Both the position numbers and the translations under genes were made by a program. From Chloroflexota bacterium (GTDB taxonomy: Bacteria; Chloroflexota; Anaerolineae; UBA4142), in the NCBI GenBank assembly GCA_016219275.1, contig JACRBM010000059.1:1-55054 (forward strand): a DNA stretch of 55,054 bases, given 5' to 3'. The notes under the pieces are model-generated. The model was not told where the DNA came from and searched no databases. It saw nothing but the letters and a program-made list of their open reading frames with translations. Of the stretch, positions 28,128-37,574 are shown in pieces; within the stretch, counting starts at the first letter, position 1; every line of letters begins with the position of its first letter.

Positions 28128-29771
28128 ATGGAAATGACTCGCCGCGAGTTTATCAAAGATATGTCCTTTGCCGCCGCGCTCGTCGGATTGCCAGCGTGGG
28201 CAACCCAGATGGACGAGAACCCTCTCGACGCGATGCTCACACGCGCACCCGCCGATTATCCCTGGACATTCATCCCCGCGCACGAACTTGGAACTGGCAA
28301 CCCGATCATCACCCCGCTCAATCGCATCGCGTTTGGTCCGCGCCCCGGCGATTTCGAACGCGTGCAAAGCATCGGCATAGACGCGTACATCGAAGAACAA
28401 CTCAGCCCCGATACGCTCGACGATTCGCCGCTGCAGCAATGGCTCGATCAAGCATACCCCACGCTCAAGATGAGTACCGCCGAGCTAGCGGAAAAATATC
28501 AGCAGCCCCAGCCAATCACACCGAGCGAACGCGCACAGCGCGCACAACGCGCGGGCGAACTCGGCATCAAGTTTCCCCCACTGCCCGGACCCAACGACAT
28601 CGCGCAAGAATTGCAAGAGGCGACGATCATGCGCGCGATCTCTAGTCGCCGGCAATTATTCGAAACGCTCGTGGATCATTGGTCGAATCACTTTTCGATG
28701 TTCATCGGCAAAAATGGCGTTCGCTGGACGAAAACCGCAGACGACCGCGACGTGATTCGGAAATACGCGCTCGGTAATTTTCGGGATCTGTTGCTTGCGA
28801 GCGCGCAGAGTCCGGCGATGCTCGAATATCTCGACAACAATCTCAACGTCAAGGGTGTGCCGAACGAAAACTATGCGCGCGAAATCATGGAATTGCACTC
28901 GCTCGGTGTAGACGGCGGCTATACGCAAAAAGATGTGCAAGAGTTGGCGCGCGCCTTGACCGGATGGACAACGCGTGATCCGCGCCGCGTCGCCGTCGGA
29001 ATGATGATGCAAAACGAGGTCGGCAAATTCGAATTCAACGCGAACCAACACGACCAAGGCGCAAAGACGATTCTCGGCGTCACACTCCCGGCGAACGGCG
29101 GCATCAACGATGGACTCAGGATGATTGACGCGCTCGCCAATCATCCCTCGACCGCGCGCTTTGTGACGCGTCGTCTAATCACGCGCTACGTCGCCGACAC
29201 GCCGCCGCCCGAGTTGTGGAACCGCGCGGCGAGTACGTTCACGCAAACAAAAGGCGATCTACGCGCGGTGTTGAGTGTGATTCTGCATTCGGACGAGTTC
29301 AAGAATTCCTTCGCGCAAAAAATCAAGCGACCGTTTGAAGTTGTCGCTTCGATGGCGCGCGCAGTAGATTTGAAATTGGATGACGCGCGCGCGGTCAACC
29401 TGGGTCTGCGCGCGATGGGGCAAGGATTATTCATGCTCGTCACACCCGACGGCTATCCCGATACCGGGACCGCGTGGATCAACACGAGCGCACTGCTCGC
29501 GCGATGGAACCTGGCATTGACCGTCGCGTACAATCGCGTGCCGCAAGGCAAGGTGGATTTGCCCGGCATGATGAAGAGCGCAAACGTTCGCACTGCCGGC
29601 GAAGCGGTGGATTTTTGGATCAATGCGATCTTGCATCGCACGATTCCGGACAAGGATCGCGCCAAAATCATCAACATCCTCGCCGCGAACGCGAACGCGA
29701 ATTTCGACGTATCGCGTCTACCTGATCTCGTCGCGCTGATTCTCGCCTCGCCGCATTTTCAATACCGCTGA
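28128..29771 (+). CDS. DUF1800 family protein
   Basis: 547 residues from ATG 28128 (AAGGAG 6-7 nt upstream). The start TRREFIKDMSFAAALVGLPAWA resembles a Tat-type signal. The DUF1800 core is recognisable: LNRIAFGPRPGDFERVQSIG, YIEEQL, LVDHWSNHFSMF, NYAREIMELHSLGVDGGYTQ, ALTGWT, HPSTARFVTRRLITRYV. The role is unknown, but DUF1800 and DUF1501 genes nearly always occur as a pair, as here, and are thought to make an exported complex. Starts in the same frame upstream lack a good ribosome site. Confidence 0.92.
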   Translation: MEMTRREFIKDMSFAAALVGLPAWATQMDENPLDAMLTRAPADYPWTFIPAHELGTGNPIITPLNRIAFGPRPGDFERVQSIGIDAYIEEQLSPDTLDDSPLQQWLDQAYPTLKMSTAELAEKYQQPQPITPSERAQRAQRAGELGIKFPPLPGPNDIAQELQEATIMRAISSRRQLFETLVDHWSNHFSMFIGKNGVRWTKTADDRDVIRKYALGNFRDLLLASAQSPAMLEYLDNNLNVKGVPNENYAREIMELHSLGVDGGYTQKDVQELARALTGWTTRDPRRVAVGMMMQNEVGKFEFNANQHDQGAKTILGVTLPANGGINDGLRMIDALANHPSTARFVTRRLITRYVADTPPPELWNRAASTFTQTKGDLRAVLSVILHSDEFKNSFAQKIKRPFEVVASMARAVDLKLDDARAVNLGLRAMGQGLFMLVTPDGYPDTGTAWINTSALLARWNLALTVAYNRVPQGKVDLPGMMKSANVRTAGEAVDFWINAILHRTIPDKDRAKIINILAANANANFDVSRLPDLVALILASPHFQYR

Positions 29772-29863
29772 TAGCAAATAGCGAATAGCGAATGGCGAAT
29801 GATAACAATCATCTGCCATCGGCTATCCGCCATCCGCCATCTGCCAATCTGGAGGATTCTCAA

Positions 29864-31192
29864 ATGAACGATATAACTTCTCGCCGCGAATGGTTGCAAC
29901 GTACAGGGATGATCGCGCTAGGTGTCGCCGCATTTCCCGCGTGGATGCCACGGCTCGCGCTCGCGCCGCAGGGCGCGCCGACGCGCGGCGATGTGCTCGT
30001 CTGCGTGTTCATGCGCGGCGCGGCGGATTGCCTCAACCTCGTCGCGCCGCACGGCGACAAGGATTACTACGCCGCGCGCGCGACACTCGCTATCGCGCAA
30101 CCGAAAGCATCACAAAATCAAACCGCGATAGACCTGGACGGATTTTTCGGTTTGCATCCGGCGCTGCGTCCGTTCAAAGCGATTTACGATGCGCGCGATC
30201 TTGCGATCATTCACGCGGTCGGCTCGCCCGATCCAACGCACTCGCATTTCGACGCGATGGACTACATGGAACGCGGCACGCCCGGCGAAAAACAAATGAC
30301 GACCGGCTGGATCGGGCGGCATCTGCAAATGATGGCGACCTCGAATCAATCGCCGTTCCGCGCGATTGGCATGGGAGCGCTGTTGCAACAATCGCTGCGC
30401 GGCACCGTGCCGGCGACCGCGCTGCAAAGCATCGCGGACTTTCATCTGCAAGGCGATCAACGCCGCGTGCAACAAATGCAAACCGCGCTCGCGTCGTTGT
30501 ACGAAGGCGATGGATTCATCGAAACGAACGGACAACAAACGTTGCAGGCGATGCGCGACCTTGCCAAGATCACATCGTCCAAGTACACGCCCGCCGGTGG
30601 CGCGAAATACCCGGACACTGCGTTCGGTAAATCGTTGATGGCAATCGCGCAGTTGATCAAAGCCGGCATCGGCGTCGAAGTGGCGTGCGCCGACTTGGGT
30701 GGCTGGGACACGCACGTGCAACAAGGCAACGCGACCGGGCAACAGGCGCAACTCGCGGAAGAATTATCGCAAAGCATCGCGGCGTTCTACACCGACATGC
30801 GCGATCAGATGAAACAGATCACGCTCGTCACGATGACCGAGTTCGGTCGCCGCGTGCAGGAGAATTCGAATCGCGGCACCGATCACGGACATGGCAGCGC
30901 GATGTTCGTGCTGGGCGGCAACATCAACGGCGGCAAGGTGTACGGCGAGTGGCTCGGCTTGGGCAAAGACAAACTGTACGGTCCCGGCGACCTCGCGGTG
31001 ACGACGGATTTTCGCGACGTGCTCGGTGAAATCGTCCAGAAACGTTTGGCAAACTCGAATCTTGCCGGCGTGTTTCCAAATTACCCGACGTTCAAGTTTC
31101 GCGGGATCGCGAAGGAACAAACCGCGATGCAGACCGCGCCCAGTTACGCGATTGAATTGCCGTTTAACATTCGGATTCCGCTGCCGGCGTAG
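29864..31192 (+). CDS. DUF1501 family protein (sulfatase-like fold)
   Basis: 442 residues from ATG 29864 (GGAGG upstream). Tat-like signal SRREWLQRTGMIALGVAAF. DUF1501 markers: VCVFMRGAADCLNLV, SHFDAMDYME, GGWDTHVQQGN, TMTEFGRRVQEN then GTDHGHG, and GNINGGKVYGEW. The family is related to alkaline-phosphatase-like hydrolases; the substrate is unknown. Pairs with the DUF1800 gene 92 nt upstream; the gap contains an imperfect tandem repeat (ATAGCGAATGGCGAAT / GCCATCCGCCAT). Confidence 0.92.
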   Translation: MNDITSRREWLQRTGMIALGVAAFPAWMPRLALAPQGAPTRGDVLVCVFMRGAADCLNLVAPHGDKDYYAARATLAIAQPKASQNQTAIDLDGFFGLHPALRPFKAIYDARDLAIIHAVGSPDPTHSHFDAMDYMERGTPGEKQMTTGWIGRHLQMMATSNQSPFRAIGMGALLQQSLRGTVPATALQSIADFHLQGDQRRVQQMQTALASLYEGDGFIETNGQQTLQAMRDLAKITSSKYTPAGGAKYPDTAFGKSLMAIAQLIKAGIGVEVACADLGGWDTHVQQGNATGQQAQLAEELSQSIAAFYTDMRDQMKQITLVTMTEFGRRVQENSNRGTDHGHGSAMFVLGGNINGGKVYGEWLGLGKDKLYGPGDLAVTTDFRDVLGEIVQKRLANSNLAGVFPNYPTFKFRGIAKEQTAMQTAPSYAIELPFNIRIPLPA

Positions 31193-31228
31193 CCGACCGC
31201 CGGACGATGACCGCAGACCGCCGTAAAA

Positions 31229-31266
31229 AAACACCCGTGTTTCCAAATTGGAAACGCGGGTGTTTG
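31229..31266. terminator. Bidirectional terminator between DUF1501 and glcDE
   Basis: AACACCCGTGTTTCC pairs with GGAAACGCGGGTGTT around AAATT, with an A run on the left and TTT further right. It serves the two convergent genes. Confidence 0.75.
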
Positions 31267-31278
31267 TATGTTCTTTTT

Positions 31279-31331
31279 ATCCGCGAATCACGCGAATGTT
31301 CGCTAATTATTTTTTCGCGTAGTTTGCGGAT
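31279..31331. repeat. Dispersed CGCGAAT inverted repeat, copy 3
   Basis: ATCCGCGAATCACGCGAATG at the left and CGCGTAGTTTGCGGAT at the right; same family as the copies at 23497 and 24305. Confidence 0.7.
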
Positions 31332-31338
31332 GAAATTT

Positions 31339-33900
31339 TTACACAATGAACGCACCGGGATTGCACAATCCACGCGGGTCCCATTTGTTTTTGAGCGCGC
31401 GCATCACATCAAGCAAATCTGGTTGATGTCCCCACACATCGTTCGATGCGCCGCTCAACACAACCGCGTATCCACCAACCGCGCGAGCGGCTTGGCGCAA
31501 TCCTGCGAGCGACGCGTTGTGCGCGTAGATCAAACCGTTGCCAAAATCCACCATCGCGCGCGTGGCATCAAGTTTCGCGACGACGCTCGCGAGGTCTTTC
31601 GCCGGCACACCCGCGCGCACGAGCGTACCTTCGCGCGACGACGCGTTGATCCAGTTGCCCCACAAATCCGTACCCGACAACGACTCGTCCTGGGTCGCGG
31701 TGAATCCCTCCGCCGCGATCACTTGACGCGCTTCATCAAGTTCCGCGTCCACATCTTCCGGCAAACCTTCGGCAGTATAGACCATCGCGTACGGCGAAGA
31801 TGTCCCAGGCACATCACATCCTTTGCACAGCAACAGCGACGACGCGACCAGACACACGCGCAGTAAACGCATTCCCAGTTTCGTCCCACGATTCAAATCG
31901 TCTACCGGCACAACAAGCGTTTTCCGCGCGCGGGGGAACGGCATCAACTTGAATGTCACCTCGGTCATCACACCGAGCGTGCCGTGCGCGCCGATGAACA
32001 ATTTCACCAGATCGTACCCCGCGACATTCTTGACGACCGGCTTGCCCGCGTGAATGATGCGCCCATCGGGCAACACATTCGTGACCGTCAAGATCAAATC
32101 GCGGAGCGCGCCGTACCGCATTCGCAATGGCGCGTTGTAATTCGTCGCGACGATGCCGCCGATGGTCGCTTCGTTCCACGGTGAGGCAATTGGCGCCCAG
32201 ACTTGATCGCGCGCAAGTTCGGTTTGCAATTCCGCGAGCGTTGTGCCCGCGCCAACCGTCACGTACAAATCATCCCGCGCGTATGCCTTGACGCCGCGCA
32301 GCCCACGCGTGTCGAGCACGATTGCCCCCTCCCCTGTCTTTGGCGGGGGAGGGATGGGGAGGGGGTTGGTGCTTGCACGAATCGTCACACTCGGCGCGGT
32401 ATTCATCGCGTTCCACGCGCGGAACGCATCCGAAATTTCTTCGATAGACGATGGCGCGAACTCGCCGGTGATCGGCGCGCTCAGACCTGTCAGGTCTCTG
32501 AGACCTGACAGGTCTTTAATTCCCGGAATGATTTTGTTTGGATTGAGCAAGTGCCGCGGATCGAAAATATCCTTAATCTCTTGTTGCGCCTGCAATTCTT
32601 CCGGGCTGAACATCAGCGGCATATACTTTATCTTCTCACTGCCGACGCCATGTTCGCCGGTGATCGTGCCGCCCTGGCGCACGCACAACTCCATCACTTG
32701 TTGTCCGGCGATGTGCATACGTTGCACCATCTCTGGATTGCGCGGATCGAACATGATGAGCGGATGCAAATTGCCATCGCCCGCGTGGAACACGTAACCG
32801 ACGCGCAACTCTTGCTCCGCGCAAATGTCATTGATCGCGCCGAGCGTCTTGCCGAGTTTGGAACGCGGCACCGTGCCGTCCACCATCAAAAACGCCGGAC
32901 TGATTTGCGCGATCGCGCCGAACGCGCTCTTCCGCGCGTACCAAATTTGATCGCGTTCCGCCGCCGTTTTCGCGAGCCGCAATTCGCGCGCGCGATTTGC
33001 GCGCAAGACCTGGCTGAACTCGTTCATCTGCGAATCCAGACTCGCGGGAAACCCATCGGCTTCGATGATGAGCAACGCGTTCGCCTCGGTCGGTAAACCG
33101 GCATGGACAAAATTCTCGACGATGCCGATCATATTCTTGTCCATCATTTCCAAAGTCGCCGGCACCAAACCGCGCGCGATCACCGCCGAGACCGCGTCGC
33201 CGGCTTCCTCGACGGAATCGAACGTCGCCATCATCGTCTTGACGCCGGGAATGTTGCGAATCAATCGCACGTACATTTCGGTCATCACGCCGAGCGTTCC
33301 TTCCGAGCCGACAAAAATTCCGGTGAGATCGTACTCGGGATAATCGAGCGCGCGTCCGCCGGTGATGACGACGCGTCCATCGGCAAGCACCACCTTCGCG
33401 CCAGTGACGTAATTTGTCGTCACACCGTACTTGAAACAGTGCGGACCGCCGGCGTTCTCCGCCCAGTTGCCGCCCAGCGTACACGAACGACCGCTCGCTG
33501 GATCGGGTGGATAGTATAACCCTTTTGTTTTTACAAACTCGTCGAACGTTTGATGTACGATCCCAGGTTGCGCGATTGCGGTTCGTCCAACTTCATCCAA
33601 CTCAACGACTTTTTTCATTCGCGCGAACGACATTACGATACCGCCATCGCCCGCGAGCGCGCCGCCGCTCAACCCCGTGCCCGCGCCGCGCGGCACGAGC
33701 GGCACGCCGTGCTCGATTGCCCAGTGCACCATCGCGACCACATCGTTCGTATCGCGCGGCAAGACGAGCGCGGACGGATGACCGATGCCGAGTGAGCCGT
33801 CAATTTCGTACGTGAGCAACTCGACCGGATTCGTCACCACGCTCTCGCGCGGCAAGATAGCGTGAAGCGATTTTGTTATTTCGGCAGTTGGAGTTTGCAT
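31339..33900 (-). CDS. glcDE: Fused glycolate oxidase subunits GlcD-GlcE
   Basis: 853 residues from the ATG at 33900 (AAGGAG upstream). The first half (about 1-470) is GlcD: the FAD-binding PCMH domain with PRGAGTGLSGGAL, PDPASGRSCTLGGNWAENAG and GSEGTLGVMTEMY, then a C-terminal FAD-oxidase domain with HAGDGNLHP and TITGEHGVG. The second half (about 490-853) is GlcE-like: GAGTTLAELQ, NEATIGGIVATNYNAPLRM, KNVAGYDLVKLFIGAHGTLG, WDPRGLCNPGAF. The fusion oxidises glycolate or a similar 2-hydroxy acid and passes electrons to GlcF, encoded next. The linker contains two in-frame copies of palindromic repeats. Confidence 0.9.
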   Translation of the reverse strand: MQTPTAEITKSLHAILPRESVVTNPVELLTYEIDGSLGIGHPSALVLPRDTNDVVAMVHWAIEHGVPLVPRGAGTGLSGGALAGDGGIVMSFARMKKVVELDEVGRTAIAQPGIVHQTFDEFVKTKGLYYPPDPASGRSCTLGGNWAENAGGPHCFKYGVTTNYVTGAKVVLADGRVVITGGRALDYPEYDLTGIFVGSEGTLGVMTEMYVRLIRNIPGVKTMMATFDSVEEAGDAVSAVIARGLVPATLEMMDKNMIGIVENFVHAGLPTEANALLIIEADGFPASLDSQMNEFSQVLRANRARELRLAKTAAERDQIWYARKSAFGAIAQISPAFLMVDGTVPRSKLGKTLGAINDICAEQELRVGYVFHAGDGNLHPLIMFDPRNPEMVQRMHIAGQQVMELCVRQGGTITGEHGVGSEKIKYMPLMFSPEELQAQQEIKDIFDPRHLLNPNKIIPGIKDLSGLRDLTGLSAPITGEFAPSSIEEISDAFRAWNAMNTAPSVTIRASTNPLPIPPPPKTGEGAIVLDTRGLRGVKAYARDDLYVTVGAGTTLAELQTELARDQVWAPIASPWNEATIGGIVATNYNAPLRMRYGALRDLILTVTNVLPDGRIIHAGKPVVKNVAGYDLVKLFIGAHGTLGVMTEVTFKLMPFPRARKTLVVPVDDLNRGTKLGMRLLRVCLVASSLLLCKGCDVPGTSSPYAMVYTAEGLPEDVDAELDEARQVIAAEGFTATQDESLSGTDLWGNWINASSREGTLVRAGVPAKDLASVVAKLDATRAMVDFGNGLIYAHNASLAGLRQAARAVGGYAVVLSGASNDVWGHQPDLLDVMRALKNKWDPRGLCNPGAFIV
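32324..32368. repeat. C/G-rich palindromic repeat inside glcDE
   Basis: GCCCCCTCCCC, then GGGGGAGGG and GGGGAGGGGG, the type otherwise seen between genes (compare 52159-52210). On the minus strand it encodes NPLPIPPPPKTGEG without breaking the frame. Confidence 0.65.
32483..32515. repeat. AGACCTGTCAGGTCT palindrome inside glcDE
   Basis: AGACCTGTCAGGTCTC and GAGACCTGACAGGTCT are perfect reverse complements around one base. It encodes KDLSGLRDLTGLS in the linker between the GlcD and GlcE halves. Confidence 0.7.
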
Positions 33901-33913
33901 CAGACTCCTTGAT

Positions 33914-33965
33914 GTAGGGCAAGTTACCAACTTGCCAAGTAACGCAAGTTGGAAACTTGCGCTAC
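33914..33965. repeat. Double GCAAGTT palindrome between glcDE and glcF
   Basis: GGCAAGTTACCAACTTGCC followed by GCAAGTTGGAAACTTGCG. A related single copy is at 41087-41099. It overlaps the last codons of glcF. Confidence 0.6.
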
Positions 33966-35260
33966 TGGTCCATCGCTTGGTACGACATATCGAGCAATTC
34001 GACGACGTGCTTGACCTGGGATTTCAACCCAGCTTTGCGCGTGCCCGCGATCAATTGCATGTGGCAGCCGACATTCGTCGTGATGATCATTTCCGCGCCC
34101 GTCGAAGCAATGTCCGCCATTTTCGCGTCGAGCACCTGGTCTGCCGTTTCAGATTGCGCGATGTTGTACACACCCGCGCTCCCGCAACACCGATCCGGCA
34201 ACTTGAGTTCGACGAGTTCGACGCCGGGAATGCTCTTGATCAAATCGCGCGGTTGCTTGGCGACTTTTTGCACGTGGCGCAAATGGCACGAGTCCGAGTA
34301 CGTCGCGCGAATTTTCACTTCGCCTTTGGGCGGCACGTTGAAATGCGCGGACAGAAATTCAGAAACGTCCTTGACCTTCGCCGCAAATTTTTTCGCCTTA
34401 TCCGCGTACACCGGATCGTTGCGGAATAGATGCAAGTATTCTTCTTTGAGCGTTGCGCCGCACCCGCCCGCGTTCGAAATCACCGCGTCGTACTCGCGCG
34501 CGAGAAACGCATCAATGTTTTTCCGCGCGAGTTGCTCGACCAACGCGTGCTCGCCGACGTGCAACTGCGCCGCGCCGCAACACGTTTGCCCGGCGGGAAA
34601 GTGCACCGTGTAGCCGTTGCGTTGCAGAACGCGAATCGTCGCCGCATTGACCGGCGCGAGAAACGCTTCCTGGATGCAACCGATAAAGAATGCGACCTCG
34701 CCGCGTTTTTCGCCGATGGCTGGCGCGGGTTCGCGATAATCGCGATATTCGGGCACGATGGGCGGCAGAATCGCCTCCATCGTTTTGAGCGGGCGCGGCA
34801 AGATATTGAGCGCGCGCACGAGTTTCTGCAAACCGATGATTTGATACAGCCACATCAAACGCGCCATCGCTTTGAGCCGATCCAGGTGCGGCATCATCTC
34901 GCGCAAACCCAGCCAACGGACAAATCGTTCGAGCGTCCCTGGTTGGTGGTTCGCCATGATGACTTGATGCGCGCCGTCCACGAGCGCGCCGTACTTGACG
35001 CCCGACGGACACGCGGTTTCGCACGAGCGACACGCGAGACACAGGTTGATGTGTTTCGCAAACGCATCGTTGAACTCGTCCAACTCGATGCGACCTTCGG
35101 AGACCGCGCGCATCAACGCGATGCGACCGCGCGGCGCGTCCATCTCGGTGCCGAACACGGCGTACGTCGGGCATGACTGCAAACACAAGCCGCAGTGAAT
35201 GCACTGCGCCAATTTTGTTTTGTAATCGGGAGACTGCATTAGTTCGATGTTGTGAATCAT
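33962..35260 (-). CDS. glcF: Glycolate oxidase iron-sulfur subunit GlcF
   Basis: 432 residues from the ATG at 35260 (GAGG upstream). Two 4Fe-4S sites: CIHCGLCLQSCPTY at about 20-33 and CLACRSCETACPSG at about 72-85. Two CCG domains follow, with FFIGCIQEAFLAPV, GQTCCGAAQLHVGE, SNAGGCGATLKE, SDSCHLRHVQKV and DRCCGSAGVYN. It carries electrons from GlcDE to the membrane quinone pool. Directly upstream of glcDE on the same strand, so the two form an operon. Confidence 0.93.
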   Translation of the reverse strand: MIHNIELMQSPDYKTKLAQCIHCGLCLQSCPTYAVFGTEMDAPRGRIALMRAVSEGRIELDEFNDAFAKHINLCLACRSCETACPSGVKYGALVDGAHQVIMANHQPGTLERFVRWLGLREMMPHLDRLKAMARLMWLYQIIGLQKLVRALNILPRPLKTMEAILPPIVPEYRDYREPAPAIGEKRGEVAFFIGCIQEAFLAPVNAATIRVLQRNGYTVHFPAGQTCCGAAQLHVGEHALVEQLARKNIDAFLAREYDAVISNAGGCGATLKEEYLHLFRNDPVYADKAKKFAAKVKDVSEFLSAHFNVPPKGEVKIRATYSDSCHLRHVQKVAKQPRDLIKSIPGVELVELKLPDRCCGSAGVYNIAQSETADQVLDAKMADIASTGAEMIITTNVGCHMQLIAGTRKAGLKSQVKHVVELLDMSYQAMDQ

Positions 35261-35358
35261 TATAAACCTCAGTATGGTCTGATCGTTGCATGGTTCGAGC
35301 GTGCTCGTCCGCGCACGATTATACTACGAGCCGAGCGCATAACACAAATTCACTTTTG

Positions 35359-35393
35359 ACCTTGCGAAGGTTCAGAACCTTCGCAAGGTTTTT
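35359..35393. terminator. Palindrome/terminator before rarA
   Basis: ACCTTGCGAAGGTT and AACCTTCGCAAGGT around CAG, followed by TTTT. A split copy of the same family lies at 48228-48293. The position just before the rarA promoter suggests insulation. Confidence 0.65.
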
Positions 35394-35403
35394 CCATCGG
35401 CGT

Positions 35404-35432
35404 TTGCCAAAGCGCATGAAAAAGCATACAAT
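35404..35432 (+). promoter_or_regulatory. Promoter of rarA, predicted leaderless
   Basis: TTGCCA (35404-35409), 17 nt, TACAAT (35427-35432); the ATG follows after 8 nt with no ribosome binding site. Confidence 0.65.
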
Positions 35433-35440
35433 TGCGCGCG

Positions 35441-36766
35441 ATGGATCTATTCGAACACCACCGCCGCGAATTGAACAAGACCGGCGCGCCGCTCGCCGCG
35501 CGCATGCGTCCGCGCACGCTCGACGAGTACGTCGGACAAGAGCACATTGTCGGACCGGGCAAGCTCATGCGCCGCGCGATTGAATCGGACAAACTCTTTT
35601 CCTCGATCATCCTCTGGGGTCCGCCCGGCACCGGCAAGACAACGCTCGCGATGATCATTGCGAACACGACCAAATCGCATTTCGAGACGATCAGCGCGGT
35701 CACCGCCGGCGTCGCCGATATTCGCCGCCTGATCGCAGAGGCAAAAGAACGGCGCGGAATGCACGGCATGCGCACGATCGTGCTCGTGGACGAAATTCAT
35801 CGCTTCAACAAAGCGCAACAAGACGCGCTCCTGCCCCACGTCGAAGATGGCACGATCATTTTGATCGGCGCGACGACCGAGAATCCGTACTTTGAAGTGA
35901 TCTCTGCGCTCGTTTCGCGTTCGCGCGTGTTTCAACTGCGCCCCCTCGACGACGTACAAGTCACCGCGCTTTTGCATCGCGCGCTCGCGGACAAGGAACG
36001 CGGGTACGGCAACCAGCAAATCGAAATCGCCGACGACGCGCTTGCACACTTGGTTGATATTTCCGGCGGCGATGCGCGTTCCGCGCTCAACGCGCTCGAA
36101 CTCGCGGTCGAGTCCACGCCGCCCGGCGAAGACGATATCCTTCGGCTCGACCTGACGGTTGCGGAAGAAGCGATTCAGCGCCGCGCGATTCGGTACGATC
36201 GCGCGGGCGACGAGCACTACGACACGATCAGCGCGTTCATCAAATCGGTGCGCGGTTCGGATCCCGATGCCGCGCTCTACTGGCTCGCGCGGATGATCTA
36301 TGCGGGCGAAGATCCGAAATTTATTATGCGCCGCTTGCTAGTTCTCGCGGCAGAGGACATCGGGCTTGCCGATCCGGCTGGCATCATCGTCGCGTCCGCG
36401 TGCGCACGCGCGCTCGAATGGTGCGGGTTGCCGGAGGCGCAGTATCATCTCGCCGAAGCGACCTTGTACCTGGCGACCGCGCCGAAAAGTAATTCGTGCG
36501 GGGCGTACTGGAAAGCGCTCGCCGAGGTCGAAGCCGAAGGCAAGATCGAGGTGCCGAATCATCTTAAGGATTCGTCGCGCGACGGCAAGGCGCTCGGACA
36601 CGGCAAGGACTACAAATACCCGCACGAATTTCCCGGTCATCACATCGAACAACAGTACCTGCCCGACCGTTTGCGCGGCAAACGCTTTTACGAGCCGAGC
36701 GACCAAGGACGCGAGAAAGACATTGCCGCGCGCCTCGCCAAATGGCGCGGCGAAAAAAAAGAATAG
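35441..36766 (+). CDS. rarA: Replication-associated recombination protein RarA (MgsA)
   Basis: 441 residues. AAA+ ATPase with Walker [10 protein letters not shown] near 63-71, Walker [21 protein letters not shown] near 112-131, sensor 1 [11 protein letters not shown] and sensor 2 [12 protein letters not shown]. The C-terminal clamp-loader-like and MgsA domains contain [23 protein letters not shown] and [17 protein letters not shown]. It acts at stalled replication forks together with SSB. Full length. The start at 35441 has no Shine-Dalgarno but an ideal distance from the -10 box. Confidence 0.95.
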   Translation: MDLFEHHRRELNKTGAPLAARMRPRTLDEYVGQEHIVGPGKLMRRAIESDKLFSSIILWGPPGTGKTTLAMIIANTTKSHFETISAVTAGVADIRRLIAEAKERRGMHGMRTIVLVDEIHRFNKAQQDALLPHVEDGTIILIGATTENPYFEVISALVSRSRVFQLRPLDDVQVTALLHRALADKERGYGNQQIEIADDALAHLVDISGGDARSALNALELAVESTPPGEDDILRLDLTVAEEAIQRRAIRYDRAGDEHYDTISAFIKSVRGSDPDAALYWLARMIYAGEDPKFIMRRLLVLAAEDIGLADPAGIIVASACARALEWCGLPEAQYHLAEATLYLATAPKSNSCGAYWKALAEVEAEGKIEVPNHLKDSSRDGKALGHGKDYKYPHEFPGHHIEQQYLPDRLRGKRFYEPSDQGREKDIAARLAKWRGEKKE

Positions 36767-36872
36767 AGAATTTTGCCCACGAAGAGTACGAAGAACACAA
36801 AGAAAGAACAAAGACCTTCGCGCCCTTGGTGTCCTTCGTGGGAAGAAATATTCAATGACGGAGACATCACAG

Positions 36873-37433
36873 ATGCCATTTCGATTTCAACGCTTGGAAA
36901 TCCCCGAACTAATTCTGGTCGAATCAATCCATCGCGGCGACGAGCGCGGTTTTCTCCGCGAACTGTTCAAACAATCCGAATTCATTGCGTTTGGTTTCCG
37001 CGATCCATTCGTGCAGATCAATCACTCGCGTTCGACACGCGGCGTCGTGCGCGGCTTGCACTATCAAAAACATCCGCGCGCCCAGGGCAAACTCGTGCTC
37101 GCGATGCGCGGCGAAATATTCGACGTAGCGGTAGACATTCGGCGCGGTTCGCCGACGTTCGGCAAGTGGATCGGGATGGTACTCAGCGACACGAACAGCC
37201 GGATGCTCTACGTTCCGCCAGGATTCGCGCACGGCTTTTCCGTGTTGAGTAACGATGCCGATGTGATGTACCAAATCACCGACGAGTACGCCGCCGAGTG
37301 CGAACGCGGCATCGCGTGGAACGATCCGCAACTCGCGATTGATTGGCGCGTGACGAATCCGATTCTCTCGCCGCGCGATGCAGGGTTGCCGCTGTTGCAG
37401 AATGCGGACAATAATTTTGAGATTGGAAATTAA
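36873..37433 (+). CDS. rfbC: dTDP-4-dehydrorhamnose 3,5-epimerase (RmlC)
   Basis: 186 residues from ATG 36873 (GGAG 9 nt upstream); ATG 36855 is an in-frame alternative. Cupin fold with family motifs: DERGFLRELF near 21-30, INHSRSTRGVVRGLHYQ with the catalytic His, GKLVLAMRGEIFDVAVDIRRGSPTFG, YVPPGFAHGFSVL and YQITDEYA with the catalytic Tyr. It makes dTDP-4-dehydro-L-rhamnose for envelope sugars. The other rml genes are not in the window. Confidence 0.93.
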   Translation: MPFRFQRLEIPELILVESIHRGDERGFLRELFKQSEFIAFGFRDPFVQINHSRSTRGVVRGLHYQKHPRAQGKLVLAMRGEIFDVAVDIRRGSPTFGKWIGMVLSDTNSRMLYVPPGFAHGFSVLSNDADVMYQITDEYAAECERGIAWNDPQLAIDWRVTNPILSPRDAGLPLLQNADNNFEIGN

Positions 37434-37566
37434 AAGTTGGAGGTTGGACATTGGACACTGGAAAACCTGCTACCACAACGATCTGATCGTCACTTGAACC
37501 TCCTATTTCAACTTCCAATTTTCAACTTCCAATTTCTAACTTCCAATTTCCAATCTCTAACCTCCA
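37425..37566. repeat. TTGGAAATTGGAAG-type inverted repeat
   Basis: GAGATTGGAAATTAAAAGTTGG on the left is answered by a run of CAACTTCCAATTT units ending in CCAATCTCTAACCTCC on the right. It separates rfbC from the GHKL gene. A related sequence is at 54825-54910. Confidence 0.6.
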
Positions 37567-37574
37567 GAGGAACC

